21,056 nt of DNA, taken from positions 1 through 21,056 of IMG/VR virus record IMGVR_UViG_3300045258_000007; one strand, 5' to 3'. Positions within the stretch are counted from its first letter, which is position 1. Each line of letters starts with the position of its first letter. The DNA comes from a virus. Position numbers and translations under genes: made by a program. Of the stretch, positions 1-7,504 are shown piece by piece. The notes beneath the pieces were generated by a model. That model saw nothing but the letters and a program-made list of their open reading frames with translations, was not told the DNA's origin and searched no databases.

Positions 1-2
1 GC

Positions 3-746
3 GTCAAATTTGGCTCGGCGTTGAAGAACGCCGGCTCGAACACCGGCATCACGCCGGACCTCTACGGCACCGCGCGCCCCTTCGGCAGCGCTTACGACAT
101 CGGCGTCTTCGAGTCCACGACGACCGGGCCTATCGCGCAGTCGGGCTCGAACGGCACCGGCACGACGGTCACCATGCCGTCCGGGCTCGCGGCCGGCGAC
201 CTGATCCTGGTGCAGTACCTCGGCATCAACAGCCCGGCGATCACGCCGCCGTCCGGCTTCCAGGTGCTCACCAACATCACGACCGGCTTGTTCGCCTGCG
301 TGTTCTGGAAGATCGCGACCGGCACGGAGGGCTCCAGCCTAACGTTCACGGGCGCCACGGCGAAATACTGGGTAGCGGCGCGCATCTCGAACCACGGCAG
401 CGCAGCACACCCGCCCGAGTTCGCGAACGCCACCGGCCTGACGAGCATCGCGCGCCCGCCATCGCTGACGCCGGTCTGGGCCGCGAAGAATTACCTATGG
501 GTCGAGATCGCATCGTCGGCCGACGCCATCGACGGCCCGAGTGCCGGCTACACCAACCTCACGCAGAGCTTCGACAACACGAGCCGTATCGCAACGCGCC
601 AGGAGAACACGGCGACCGAACAGCCGCCGCTGATGGGCGCGGCTTCGAGCAGCCAGTGGCTCGCGCATACCATCGCTGTGTACCCAATCGAGGCGGCGGC
701 CGGCGGCGGGTTCCGTGGCCGGATTGCAGGAGGCCGCATCCAATGA
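3..746 (+). CDS. Phage fibre protein, C-terminal part (beta-helix end plus beta-sandwich domain)
   Basis: The reading frame is open to the left edge, so this is the 3' end of a longer gene. The apparent TTG at 21 is not a credible start because it has no SD and sits inside a domain. The first ~35 residues end in the pattern D-L-Y-G-T-x-R-P then Y-D-I-G-V-F-E, the usual last turn of right-handed parallel beta-helix proteins of the choice-of-anchor Q type. About 190 residues of Ser/Thr/Gly-rich beta-sandwich follow (GDLILV, PPSGF, VFWKIATG), then a Gly/Arg-rich end. A related domain seems to open the protein at 1371. The likely role is host-surface binding at the virion tail. The stop overlaps the next ATG (ATGA at 743-746). 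The family role is well supported and the exact fold is inference. Confidence 0.75.
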   Translation, partial: VKFGSALKNAGSNTGITPDLYGTARPFGSAYDIGVFESTTTGPIAQSGSNGTGTTVTMPSGLAAGDLILVQYLGINSPAITPPSGFQVLTNITTGLFACVFWKIATGTEGSSLTFTGATAKYWVAARISNHGSAAHPPEFANATGLTSIARPPSLTPVWAAKNYLWVEIASSADAIDGPSAGYTNLTQSFDNTSRIATRQENTATEQPPLMGAASSSQWLAHTIAVYPIEAAAGGGFRGRIAGGRIQ

Positions 747-1360
747 GCGAATATATCGGTGATTTCCTGATGGGCGGCGTCGTCGGGAAGAAGTTCACGA
801 CGATCAAGTCCGATGGCTCGCCGATCACTCTCGCCGGCACGCCGGTCGTCAGCGTCTACAAGAAGGGCAGCACCACCGAGAGCGTAACCGGCGTCACGCT
901 GACCGTGGACTACGACGGCAAGTCCGGACTGCACGACGTGTCCATCGACACGGGCGCGGACGCCACCTTCTACGCGCGCGAGAACGAGTTCGAGGCGGTG
1001 CTCACCGCCGGCACGGTGGACGGCATCTCGGTCGTCGGCTACACGCTGTTTTCCTTCAGCATCGACAACCGCACCAAGTCGATGAAGCGATTCCAGCGCG
1101 CCGAAGATTCGGTGACGATGGGCACGGTCGGCAGCGGCTCGACGCAGACCAGCATCGTCAGCAGCGCGCTCGATCCGGCCGCCGCCGCAACGGACCAGTT
1201 CAAGGGCCTCGTGATGGCGTTCGACAAGGGCACCACGAGCGCGAACCTGCGCGGCCAGAAGGCCCAGATCACCGCCAACACGTCGGCCGGCGTCTTCACG
1301 CTCGCCGGCTCGGGCCTGTCACACACGCCAGTGTCGGGCGATACCTTCACCATCACCTAG
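743..1360 (+). CDS. Phage fibre/baseplate-associated beta-sandwich protein
   Basis: This is a 205-residue protein. The start at 743 is preferred over upstream in-frame codons because AGGAGG lies at 728-733 and ATGA overlaps the previous stop. The frame upstream of 743 is only a shadow of the fibre gene. Residues ~15-105 form a beta-rich domain (FTTIKSDGSPITL, GTPVVSVYKKG, VTLTVDYDG, GLHDVSIDT) resembling the N-terminal domain of BppU-like baseplate proteins. Residues ~125-205 carry a second beta domain (GSTQTSIVSSALDPAAAATD, FKGLVMAF, GDTFTI), a module common in fibres of siphoviruses. No signal peptide or membrane segment is seen. It lies between two fibre genes and is probably part of the same adhesion apparatus. 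The domain assignments come from memory of these families. Confidence 0.68.
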   Translation: MSEYIGDFLMGGVVGKKFTTIKSDGSPITLAGTPVVSVYKKGSTTESVTGVTLTVDYDGKSGLHDVSIDTGADATFYARENEFEAVLTAGTVDGISVVGYTLFSFSIDNRTKSMKRFQRAEDSVTMGTVGSGSTQTSIVSSALDPAAAATDQFKGLVMAFDKGTTSANLRGQKAQITANTSAGVFTLAGSGLSHTPVSGDTFTIT

Positions 1361-1370
1361 AAGGTGACGC

Positions 1371-4300
1371 ATGGCGATCACCTTCGGCGCAACCTGTGGG
1401 GCTGCGGCTCTAAAGACCGGCACACAGAACAGTTTCGGCATCACGTTCAACGCGGCGGTCGCAATAGGCAAGGCGGTCGTCCTCATCTTCGCGACCGACA
1501 ACAACGCGACCACGACAGGCGACGAGAACGCTGTCACCAGCGTCTCCGACACGAAGGGTAACACCTGGAAGAAGGCGGTCGAGTTCACCAACCCTTCGGC
1601 CTCGCCGGCAGCGCAGGCCGGAAGCGTCTGCTCGATCTGGTACGCGAACATCACGGTCGCTCTGACGACCAGCGACATCGTTACGCTGGCCCTCTCGAAC
1701 GGCACGATACGCGGCGCCTGCACCGGCACGATGGCGTACTACAACGTCACGTCGGGCCGCATCGCGCCGGACGTAACCGCGACGCAGGCGACCAACGCCG
1801 GCAACCCGGCATCGCTCAACGCCACGACCGCGAGCGCCGAACGCCTGCGCGTGCGCGGCATCGCTGGCGAGACGAACTCGACCACCGCCATCACGGTCAC
1901 GTCCACATGGACGAAGTTCGTTGACACCAGCGGCCTCGCCAACACGACCGGCGCGGCTGCCGCGACCAACCAAGCGGTGCGCGGCGAGTTCCTGATCTCG
2001 ACGGCAACCGGCGCGGCCAGCCTGCCGACATGGGCGGTCTCGGCCGACCTCGCCTCCTGCTACGTCGCCTTCCGCGAGGCGGCGGTCAGCAACCAAGCCG
2101 TCACCGCGACCGGCGCTGCCACAGCCACCGTGGCCGGGCGTGTCGGCAAGAGCATCGCTCCAGCCACCGGCAGCGGCGCGGCGGTGTCGCTGCGCGCGGC
2201 GCTCTTGCGGACGATCAGCGCAGCCAGCGTCGGCGTCGCCTCGGTCACGAAGTTCGTCAACACCCCGCCGCGCACCGGCTTCGGCGCGCTGACGCGCATG
2301 GGGCCATCGGGCTACGGCATCCGGCAGGGCTTCGCGGCTCCAACGACTCCCTCCTACGACTCGCCCGACGACATCGCCGGCCTGCTGCTCTGGCTCGACG
2401 CCAAGGACGCGGCAACGATCACGTCGGCGTCGTCGCCGTTCCTGCCGACCAGCGTCGCCGGCTGCCTGCTCTGGCTCGATGCCGCAGACGCCGCGACGAT
2501 CACCGCCAGCGGCGGCTTGGTCTCGGCGTGGGCGAACAAGGGCAGCGTCGGCGGATCGTTCGTGCAGGCCACCAGCGGGAATCAGTTCTCGCAGACGACC
2601 AACGCACACGGGAACGCGGTCGGCTGCACGTCGTCGGGCAAGTTCATGTCCGGCGGCACCAACGCCGCCTACGACATCGCCAACATGACCGTGCTCTCGG
2701 TCGTGAAGCCGGCCGCGAGCGGCGGCAACATGGAGATCCTGACCCGGTTCAACGACACCAGCTTTAGCGGCTGGTACTACGAGGTGAACTGGTCGAGTGG
2801 GACAAACGGCGCTTCTGCCAAGATCACGCAATGGGACGCCTCGTTCAACAACTCCAACGCTGGCGCGTCGGTCACCCTGTCGTCGTTGAGGGCGTGGGTT
2901 GGAACTTCGTATCGCCGTTCGAGCGGCGTGATGGCTGCGACGGTCAACGGATCATCGAACAATGGCGTCTCGCACACCTACGTCCCGCCGATAAGCTCGA
3001 CCTACAACATCCTCATCGGCGCCAGGGACGGCGGCGGGCCAGTCAACTTCATCGGCGACATCCACGAAGTCCTGATGTTCGACAGCGGCCTCTCGGACGC
3101 CGACCGGCAGATGCTCGAAGGCTACCTTGCCTGGAAGTGGGGCCTGCAAGCCGATCTGGTATCGGGCCATCCCTACGCGAGCGCACCACCGGCCGGCGGC
3201 GGCACGCTGGTCTCGTCCTGGGCGAACAAGGGCTCAGTCGGCGGCACACTCGGTCAGTCGGTAGCCGCGAACAAGCCGGCGCTCACGTCGAACGCCAATG
3301 GGCCGTGCCTGCGCTTCGGCGAGATCAGCACCGCGCCAGCGAACGGCAGCTATCTGATCGGCAGCACAACGTCGGCTTACGACATCACCACGCGGACTGT
3401 TTTCACGGTTCACAAGCCAAGGGCGCCCGCGTCGGGCACTGGCCCAGGCGGTGGGTCTCTGCTTACCCGTTTCGATGACGCCACGAGCTACGGCTTCATG
3501 TACGCGATCTACAAGGCGTCCACGAAGCAGTACGTCGATGCGTCCGAGATGGACTCCAGCTTCAACTTCGTCGCTGCCGATACCGGGCAAACCCGCGACT
3601 TCACCGCAACGGTCGTCTACAGCGACAGACTGCACCCGACGACGAGCTACCTGCCGCGCATGACCGGCGACGCGACCGGGAGTACGTTTGTGCCGGGCGC
3701 ATACGCCGCGCCGGTCGGCACCATGCCGATCATGCTCGGCGGTCACAAGAACATGTCCACGAGCGCCGTCACGCTGGACCTGAACGCCGACGTTCACGAA
3801 GTCCTGCTCTACAACGGCATCCTGTCGCTGTCCGATTACGAGATAGTCGAGGGCTACCTCGCCTGGAAGTGGGGCTTGCAGGCCGACCTTCCGTCGAGCC
3901 ATCCCTACTATGGCGCGCCGCCGTGGCCGCTCGGCGGCACCACCACGCCGCTCACCATCACCGCCGCAGCCGCATCGACCGCGCTCGTGGCCGCGCGCAA
4001 CGCCTACCTGCGCACGATCTCGGCCGCCGCCGCGAGCGCTGTCACCATTGGCCGCGTCGTCGCGCGCCTGCTGGCGATCACCGTGTCGAGCGCGAGCGCG
4101 TTCACGATGCTGCGCATCACCGCGCACCCGCGCGCGATCACCGCGAGCGGCGGCTCGACCGTGACGCTCGGCGCCCTGAAGGTGCTCCTGAAGGCGATCA
4201 CCGCGAGCGGCGGCGCCGTCGTCACGATAGTGCGCAGCGTGCTCAAGCCGATCAGCGTGGCCGGTGCATCGGCCGTCTCGATCACCAGGAGCATGGTGAA

Positions 4301-5453
4301 GGCGATCACCGTGGCCGGCGCATCGGCGGTCAGCGTCTCGAAGCAGATGGCGAAGGCGATCACCGCCGCCGCCGCGTCCGTGGTCACCATCATCGCCGCG
4401 CGCATCGGGCTGTCGCGCCTGATCTCAGTGACCGGCGGCGCCACCGTGACGCTCGCGCGCGTCCCTCAGAAGGTCGTCAGTGTAGTCGGGGCATCGGCTG
4501 TCTCGCTCGCTCGGGTGTTCGCGCCGATCCGCATCATCTCCGTGGTCGGCGCGGCGGGGGTGAGCATCGCGCGGACGACAGCAGGAGTGCGGGGGGTCAC
4601 CGTCGCCACGGCGTCAGCAGTAACCGTGTCGGCCATCCGCGCGTTCCTGCGCCCGATCTCGGCGGCTGGCGCGTCCATCGTCACCATCGGCCGCAGCACC
4701 CTGAAGGGCGTCACCGCCGCGAGCACGTCGGCGGTCTCGATCACCCGGCAGATGGTCAAGACGATCTCCGTAGCCGGGGCGTCGGCCATCGTAATCGGGC
4801 GCGGAGTGTTCAAGAGCATCACCGTCGCCACGGGCGCCACAGCCACCGTGGGCGCGCTCCGGGCGTTCCTGAAGGGCGTGACAGCCTCCGGAGCCTCAAC
4901 CGTTCTCCTGGCGCGGCAGGCGGGCAAGGCGGTGGCGGTGGCGAGCGCATCGGCCATCACCATCGGCCGCCGGCTGGCCGCTGGCCTCACCATCGCGGTT
5001 CAGGGCTCGGCCCTGGTGTCCATCGCCAAGCGCATGAGCCGGACGATCACCGCCGCGACAGCTTCGGCCGTCGCACTGGTTCCGTTTCACGGGCTCGTGA
5101 GGCTGATCAGCGTGGCGACGGCCAGCGTCGCGGTCGTCGGGCGCGGCAACTTCCGCACCCTCCTCATCAGCGGCGCGTCGGCGGCCTCGATTGCCACCAA
5201 GCGCATCACCGGCATCTTCGCGGCGCGTCCATCCCTGGTCACCATCGGCCGGGGCGGCACCAAGCTGATCTCCGTCGCCACCGCGTCCATCGCGTCGCTG
5301 TTCACGCTCGGCCTCACCATCGGCCGTCACGCCTTGGAGCGCATGATCAACCTGCTGCCGATCTCGCGCACCGTGACGCTCGAAGCGAAGGATCGCCGCA
5401 TCAACCTTCTGCCCGAACCGACCGACGCCAAAGCCAAGGACGAGTACCCATGA
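1371..5453 (+). CDS. Giant phage adhesin with LamG-like domains and ~19-residue repeat array
   Basis: The protein has 1,360 residues. The start has AAGGTGA at 1361-1367. In order it contains: a beta-sandwich domain at ~1-240 related to the end of the first gene; three degenerate ~19-residue repeats at 243-301; two LamG/concanavalin-like domains at ~333-852, each ending with EGYLAWKWGLQADL; about 24 repeats at 861-1319; and a charged tail ending at 1360. The order start-start-body-body suggests that one LamG domain is inserted into the other. The repeat consensus is roughly [IV]-[ST]-V-A-G-A-S-A-V-[ST]-I-x-R-x-x-x-K, with hydrophobic/Thr/Ser strands and a basic residue closing each unit. LamG folds typically bind glycans, so a receptor-binding or tail-fibre role is likely. 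It overlaps the next gene by ATGA. Codon use matches its neighbours. It could also be a head fibre. Confidence 0.78.
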   Translation: MAITFGATCGAAALKTGTQNSFGITFNAAVAIGKAVVLIFATDNNATTTGDENAVTSVSDTKGNTWKKAVEFTNPSASPAAQAGSVCSIWYANITVALTTSDIVTLALSNGTIRGACTGTMAYYNVTSGRIAPDVTATQATNAGNPASLNATTASAERLRVRGIAGETNSTTAITVTSTWTKFVDTSGLANTTGAAAATNQAVRGEFLISTATGAASLPTWAVSADLASCYVAFREAAVSNQAVTATGAATATVAGRVGKSIAPATGSGAAVSLRAALLRTISAASVGVASVTKFVNTPPRTGFGALTRMGPSGYGIRQGFAAPTTPSYDSPDDIAGLLLWLDAKDAATITSASSPFLPTSVAGCLLWLDAADAATITASGGLVSAWANKGSVGGSFVQATSGNQFSQTTNAHGNAVGCTSSGKFMSGGTNAAYDIANMTVLSVVKPAASGGNMEILTRFNDTSFSGWYYEVNWSSGTNGASAKITQWDASFNNSNAGASVTLSSLRAWVGTSYRRSSGVMAATVNGSSNNGVSHTYVPPISSTYNILIGARDGGGPVNFIGDIHEVLMFDSGLSDADRQMLEGYLAWKWGLQADLVSGHPYASAPPAGGGTLVSSWANKGSVGGTLGQSVAANKPALTSNANGPCLRFGEISTAPANGSYLIGSTTSAYDITTRTVFTVHKPRAPASGTGPGGGSLLTRFDDATSYGFMYAIYKASTKQYVDASEMDSSFNFVAADTGQTRDFTATVVYSDRLHPTTSYLPRMTGDATGSTFVPGAYAAPVGTMPIMLGGHKNMSTSAVTLDLNADVHEVLLYNGILSLSDYEIVEGYLAWKWGLQADLPSSHPYYGAPPWPLGGTTTPLTITAAAASTALVAARNAYLRTISAAAASAVTIGRVVARLLAITVSSASAFTMLRITAHPRAITASGGSTVTLGALKVLLKAITASGGAVVTIVRSVLKPISVAGASAVSITRSMVKAITVAGASAVSVSKQMAKAITAAAASVVTIIAARIGLSRLISVTGGATVTLARVPQKVVSVVGASAVSLARVFAPIRIISVVGAAGVSIARTTAGVRGVTVATASAVTVSAIRAFLRPISAAGASIVTIGRSTLKGVTAASTSAVSITRQMVKTISVAGASAIVIGRGVFKSITVATGATATVGALRAFLKGVTASGASTVLLARQAGKAVAVASASAITIGRRLAAGLTIAVQGSALVSIAKRMSRTITAATASAVALVPFHGLVRLISVATASVAVVGRGNFRTLLISGASAASIATKRITGIFAARPSLVTIGRGGTKLISVATASIASLFTLGLTIGRHALERMINLLPISRTVTLEAKDRRINLLPEPTDAKAKDEYP
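2097..2273 (+). repeat. Three degenerate units of the adhesin repeat, N-terminal to the LamG domains
   Basis: The coded segments AVTATGAATATVAGRVGK, SIAPATGSGAAVSLRAALLR and a third unit beginning TISAASVGVASV fit the same pattern as the long array at 3951-5327: a Thr/Ser/Ala-rich strand and an Arg or Lys at the end. They are separated from that array by both LamG domains, as if those domains were inserted into a longer array. Confidence 0.6.
2367..3926 (+). repeat. Duplicated LamG/concanavalin-like domains with nested order
   Basis: The opening motif LLWLDAxDAATIT occurs twice, at about 2379 and 2466. It is followed by only one copy of the domain body (LVSAWANKGSVGG to EGYLAWKWGLQADL, about 2517-3158). 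A second body (LVSSWANKGSVGG to EGYLAWKWGLQADL, about 3207-3890) then follows without its own opening motif. The two bodies are clearly paralogous, and DNA identity is high around WANKGSVGG and GYLAWKWG. Confidence 0.72.
3951..5327 (+). repeat. Array of ~24 coding repeats of 18-21 residues in the adhesin
   Basis: I count about 24 units over 459 residues, averaging about 19 residues. Examples are PISVAGASAVSITRSMVK, AITVAGASAVSVSKQMAK and TISVAGASAIVIGRGVFK. Units alternate beta-prone Ser/Thr/Val segments with a short segment ending in Lys or Arg. The DNA copies are diverged, so this is an old array maintained by selection on protein sequence rather than a recent slippage product. Confidence 0.85.
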
Positions 5454-5731
5454 GCGACCTGCCGGCGTGGCCGATCAAAGACCCGGACGAGGTGCTGGAC
5501 TACTCGGTCAACTGGACCGCGCGCCTGCCCGACGACGACAAGATCCTGACCTCGACATGGACGATCCCGACCGGGCTGACGCTCAACGCGCAGACCATCG
5601 ACGGCTTCATCACCACGGTGTGGATGTCGGTCGGAGTGAGCGGCGTCACCTACAAGATCTACAACACGATCACCACCCAGGCCGGGCGGACCTTGCAAGA
5701 GGCGGTGCAATTGGTCGTCCGCTCACTGTAG
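5450..5731 (+). CDS. Putative phage fibre-tail adaptor protein
   Basis: This is a 93-residue protein. Its ATG at 5450 overlaps the adhesin stop (ATGA), and the long open frame upstream is an antiphase shadow of the adhesin. The features are W-P-I-K-D-P-D-E-V-L-D-Y near the N-terminus, then two predicted beta-sheet stretches (STWTIPTGLTL, ITTVWMSVGVSGVTYKIYN) and an Arg at the extreme end. This pattern is familiar from small proteins annotated as fibre-tail adaptors that follow fibre genes in proteobacterial siphophages. It would join the fibres to the tail or baseplate. Its position right after the fibre genes supports this. The last 62 bases overlap a convergent small gene. The name is tentative. 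Confidence 0.62.
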   Translation: MSDLPAWPIKDPDEVLDYSVNWTARLPDDDKILTSTWTIPTGLTLNAQTIDGFITTVWMSVGVSGVTYKIYNTITTQAGRTLQEAVQLVVRSL

Positions 5732-5924
5732 ACGGCGCCGGGCTGATCCCCATGCGCATGCACAGGTAGACCGACAGCGCGCGCTCGATGACGATGCGGG
5801 CGTCGCGCTCGATCATCGAGACCTCCCTGATCTTCTGGATCAGGTAGAGCGACTTAGCCGACAGCGGCGCGGTCGTCGCTGGTTGGCACTTTGCCGGTCG
5901 TTGCGGCTTCGCGTTCTTCGACAT
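5670..5924 (-). CDS. Small protein of unknown function (minus-strand island)
   Basis: This is an 84-residue protein on the minus strand. It is supported by a good SD (GGAGAG, three bases before the ATG region at 5922-5924), which is unusual for a shadow frame. The N-terminus is rich in Lys, Pro, Ala and Thr. The middle is an amphipathic helix rich in Ile, Arg and Glu (LIQKIREVSMIERDARIVIE), and the end is Pro/Ser/Arg-rich. Its start overlaps the end of the helix-turn-helix gene by 71 bases, and its end runs 62 bases into the convergent adaptor gene. I do not recognise the family. The translated tail inside the adaptor gene may be incidental. Confidence 0.45.
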   Translation of the reverse strand: MSKNAKPQRPAKCQPATTAPLSAKSLYLIQKIREVSMIERDARIVIERALSVYLCMRMGISPAPSTVSGRPIAPPLARSARPGW

Positions 5925-6192
5925 GGACTCTCCATCGTTCGGGCCATTGCTCTTCCGGGACGAGTTCGAGTAGCTCCAGACTCGACATTACGTATTCCGG
6001 GATCGGCAACGTGCCGGCGACCCAGCGCTTGATGGTCGAGTATTCCTTGCCGAGAGCCTTCGCGACCCGTGGTCCCCAAAACCAGTTATCACCGAACAGG
6101 GCCTTGAAACGCCCCTTCAGTTCCTCACCCTTGCTCGCGTACTTCCTCTTCGGGCGTGCGGCCCGACGCTTGGTCTTGCGCTGCATTTTCAT
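5854..6192 (-). CDS. Small helix-turn-helix DNA-binding protein
   Basis: This is a 112-residue protein on the minus strand. A very basic N-terminus (residues 1-20, mostly Lys and Arg) is followed by FKALFGDNWFWGPRVAKAL and STIKRWVAGTLPIP. That is a helix-turn-helix at about residues 39-62, with the usual Trp at position 57 and Pro-x-Pro after the recognition helix. A Leu/Glu-rich helix and an Arg/Glu-rich tail follow. The start may be 6192 or the second ATG at 6186; the SD is weak for both (GAG). Phage proteins of this kind are typically repressors or antitoxin-like regulators. It faces against the surrounding late genes and may control its own island. The target is unknown, and the palindrome at 6344-6354 is a possible operator. 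Confidence 0.66.
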   Translation of the reverse strand: MKMQRKTKRRAARPKRKYASKGEELKGRFKALFGDNWFWGPRVAKALGKEYSTIKRWVAGTLPIPEYVMSSLELLELVPEEQWPERWRVHVEEREAATTGKVPTSDDRAAVG

Positions 6193-6328
6193 CTCGCGTT
6201 AGCCGGGCGCGCTCCATGCAACGAGCTTCGAGCATCAGCGCGCAGTGGCGCATGACCGCGACGAGCAGCGGATTGCAGTTGAAGGGCGGCGGCGGGTTGT
6301 CGAACATGGTGCCGCCGTTATAGCGCAT
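6125..6328 (-). CDS. Small hypothetical protein, first gene of minus-strand island
   Basis: This is a 67-residue frame if translation begins at the ATG at 6328, preceded by AGGGG four bases upstream on the minus strand. The frame is open further up to 6370, and an internal ATG at 6307 gives 60 residues. Content: FDNPPPPFNCNPLLVAVMRH, then an Ala/Arg/Glu-rich helix (ALMLEARCMERARL) and an acidic C-terminus. It overlaps the next gene by 68 bases. No family is recognised. It could be a leader peptide or an accessory protein of the helix-turn-helix gene. Confidence 0.42.
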   Translation of the reverse strand: MRYNGGTMFDNPPPPFNCNPLLVAVMRHCALMLEARCMERARLTRDENAAQDQASGRTPEEEVREQG

Positions 6329-6343
6329 GGCGCCCCTAACGTT

Positions 6344-6354
6344 TGAAAATTTCA
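6344..6354. promoter_or_regulatory. Possible operator palindrome between divergent genes
   Basis: TGAAAATTTCA is a perfect odd-centred palindrome in an AT-rich pocket between the minus-strand island and the plus-strand MuF gene, in an otherwise GC-rich window. It is a plausible binding site for the helix-turn-helix product. No good -35/-10 pair is visible on either strand, so this is weak. Confidence 0.25.
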
Positions 6355-6376
6355 GCGTCATGGAGAGCATCGGTCG

Positions 6377-7504
6377 ATGATCAACGCAGGGCTGATCGAC
6401 TCACGACGCATCATCGCCAAGCGCGTCACGCAGTTGAGCGACATCGAAGAGATGGCGCGCAAGCTGGAGCCACAGGTCGCGCGCGCGATCCTCGACGCGC
6501 TCCAGCAGCAGGCCGAGTCGGTCGACCTGCGCGAGCTTGAGATCGCACTGAGCACCGGGCAGATCTCGCATGCGCTCTCGCTGCTCTCGATAGACAAATT
6601 CGACGCGGTCATGGCCCCTGCACAGTCGGCGCTACGCCGTGGCGTCTTCGCAGCCGGAGCCTCGACGGTCGCGCGCGCGCTTCTGCCGACGCTGCGCGGC
6701 GTCGCGTTCCGGTTCAACGAGCTAAATCCGCGCCTCATAGACTGGTTGCAGCGCTACGAACTTAATCTCATCCGCGAGATCAACGACAAGACCCGCGAGG
6801 GCGTGCGGACCTATCTCACCACCGGCATGACGGAGGGCAAGAATCCGCGCGCCGTGGCGAAGGAAGTGAAGCAGATCGTCGGGCTCACCGACCGGCAGGC
6901 CATCGCCGTGAAGAACTTCCGGCGCAACCTCGAAACCTTCCACCTCCGGCGCACGGCGCAAGCCTGGGGGCTCGGCAACAAGATCGACCGCGCGCCCGGC
7001 GGCGCCCAGGTGTTCAAGCCCGACGACGACGGCACCCCGAAGGACGCCATCGACGAGCGCAGGCTACGCGATTTCCGTTACGACAAGATGTTGCAGCGCG
7101 CGATGGAGCAGTCGAAGCCGCTGACGCCCGCGCAGATCGACAAGATGGTCGACGCCTACTCGCGCAAGTACCTGAAGCACCGCGCCGAGACGATTGCTCG
7201 CACCGAAGCGCTCCGCACCACGAACGTCGGCGTGCAGGACGCATGGCGGCAGGCCATCGACCAGGGCAAGGTCGCGACCGACAGCGTGCGGCGCAAGTGG
7301 ATCGTCGCGGCCGACGAGCGGCTGTGCGAGTTCTGCGCGCCGATCCCGAGCATGAACGGGAAGCTCGGCGTGCGGATGGACCAGCCGTTCCAGACACCGA
7401 AGGGACCGCAGATGCTCCCGCCGCTGCACCCGAACTGCCGCTGCACGGTCTTCGCGCGCGCCTACGAGCCGAAGCAGATCGCTGCGGCCGAGGCGAAGAA
7501 ATGA
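6377..7504 (+). CDS. MuF / SPP1 gp7-type head morphogenesis (minor capsid) protein
   Basis: This is a 375-residue protein. The SD GGAGAG lies at 6362-6367. The C-terminal third has the family signature: a TIARTEALRTTNVG helix, a Cys pair at 317 and 320 (L-C-E-F-C), and H351-P-N-C354-R-C356, a likely metal-binding group. The N-terminal two thirds are helical (FNELNPRLIDWL, REINDKTREGVRTYLTTGMT, the last like the DNA-entry or portal-interaction region). In Mu and SPP1 these proteins associate with the portal inside the head and affect DNA ejection. MuF genes are known to be fused to or followed by toxin domains in temperate phages. Here the next gene overlaps by ATGA and encodes a metallopeptidase. 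It is a normal-length stand-alone MuF without a fused toxin. Confidence 0.9.
   Translation: MINAGLIDSRRIIAKRVTQLSDIEEMARKLEPQVARAILDALQQQAESVDLRELEIALSTGQISHALSLLSIDKFDAVMAPAQSALRRGVFAAGASTVARALLPTLRGVAFRFNELNPRLIDWLQRYELNLIREINDKTREGVRTYLTTGMTEGKNPRAVAKEVKQIVGLTDRQAIAVKNFRRNLETFHLRRTAQAWGLGNKIDRAPGGAQVFKPDDDGTPKDAIDERRLRDFRYDKMLQRAMEQSKPLTPAQIDKMVDAYSRKYLKHRAETIARTEALRTTNVGVQDAWRQAIDQGKVATDSVRRKWIVAADERLCEFCAPIPSMNGKLGVRMDQPFQTPKGPQMLPPLHPNCRCTVFARAYEPKQIAAAEAKK

Noticed and set aside
497-742. Upstream extension of the protein starting at 743
   Set aside because: The extension is Arg/His-rich antiphase reading of the fibre gene. SD and ATGA support 743.
1410-2831. Minus-strand open frame of 473 codons opposite the adhesin
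   Set aside because: Composition is Arg/Gly/Asp-rich low-information shadow. The adhesin frame has domains and repeats.
3951-5327. CRISPR or DNA-level satellite array
   Set aside because: Units vary in length by codons, stay in frame and are diverged in DNA. The periodicity is a protein repeat.
5891-6202. Plus-strand open frame opposite the helix-turn-helix gene
   Set aside because: Ser/Arg-rich with no domain and no SD. The minus-strand frame has a helix-turn-helix.
7243-7500. Upstream extension of the metallopeptidase into MuF
   Set aside because: It overlaps the conserved Cys region of MuF in another frame. The 7501 start gives the N-terminal helix shared with the protein at 8981.
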